Shown here one piece after another: positions 63,919 through 64,000 of a stretch of 64,000 nucleotides of DNA. The DNA comes from Microbacterium stercoris (lineage in GTDB: Bacteria > Actinomycetota > Actinomycetes > Actinomycetales > Microbacteriaceae): assembly GCF_017592545.1 (NCBI RefSeq), contig NZ_JAGFOA010000004.1, positions 1 to 64,000 on the forward strand. Direction: 5' to 3'. Under the pieces are notes generated by a model. That model ran no database searches and was not told where the DNA came from. It saw only the letters and a list, made by a program, of their open reading frames with translations. Both the position numbers and the translations under genes were made by a program. Each line of letters starts with the position of its first letter. The first letter of the stretch is position 1.

Positions 63919-64000
63919 ATGTCCGTTCACAACCCTGAGATCGTCGTCGTGACCGAGGAGAAGAAGCGACGAAAAGGCGCGCTGATCCTCGGCGGCGCGA
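63919..64000 (+). CDS. Start of a further SipW-type protein (partial)
   Basis: ATG 63919 follows GAAAGGGAGA. The visible part, 'MSVHNPEIVVVTEEKKRRKG' and then 'ALILGGA', is the basic-hydrophobic beginning of the same signal-peptide type as the two preceding genes. The gene continues past the window end. It fits a TasA-like fibre gene, with the dedicated signal peptidase probably further downstream. Confidence 0.55.
   Translation, partial: MSVHNPEIVVVTEEKKRRKGALILGGA

Overview
The window is high-GC DNA with the gene content and order of an actinobacterium, most likely a Microbacterium-like member of the Microbacteriaceae. The pointers are GTG starts, many ATGA/GTGA start-stop overlaps, leaderless-looking starts, F420-type oxidoreductases, and the housekeeping run leuC-leuD-murA-plsC-gpsA-ddl-DUF3515-thiL-rsmD-recG-coaD-yceD-rpmF-rnc-mutM. 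Assignments rest on reading the translations; no database search was run.

Layout. 1-489: broken second copy of the 3' end of an MFS gene whose intact version lies at 8164-9498. 490-8145: accessory island with a two-gene unit (unknown 376-aa protein plus DUF4365-type nuclease), a decayed serine recombinase, several orphan or broken genes, a DUF4062-like effector candidate, two small membrane proteins and strong terminators. 8164-23815: core genes, including prfB, serA, a TetR/MFS pair with a palindromic operator, leuB, ilvE, a fumarylacetoacetase-family enzyme, a second MFS gene, a divergent LysR/aminotransferase pair, gltX and tRNA-Gln. 23919-28403: mixed metabolic and unknown genes. 28541-28754: two identical tRNA-Glu(CTC) genes. 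28755-32992: a small island inserted at the 3' end of the second tRNA-Glu, carrying a HEPN-like protein, an Mrr-family restriction endonuclease and a HEPN/zinc-ribbon protein, with a truncated, diverged narK 3' end at its left edge. 33042-41090 (minus strand): narGHJI with narK overlapping as the last gene, a complete nitrate-respiration operon. 41156-42795: ECF sigma factor overlapping a DUF4349 membrane protein. 42947-44091: yybP-ykoY-like Mn riboswitch and terC. 44212-46394: leucine-rich leader peptide, leuC, leuD. 46481-58316: cell-wall, lipid, cofactor and translation housekeeping genes, with rnc broken by a poly-G/poly-C block. 59398-64000: secreted beta-helix protein and a series of proteins with SipW-type signal peptides, running off the window.

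Most interesting points: (1) a 17-codon leader whose run of four Leu codons is complementary to the leuC Shine-Dalgarno sequence, which suggests translational attenuation; (2) a compact nuclease island (HEPN, Mrr, HEPN-Zn) at tRNA-Glu; (3) a DUF4365-nuclease/unknown-protein pair and a DUF4062-like effector in the first island. Both islands are flanked by a duplicated 3' end of the neighbouring transporter gene. The poly-G block in rnc and the noisy end of the first duplication warn of local sequencing or assembly errors.
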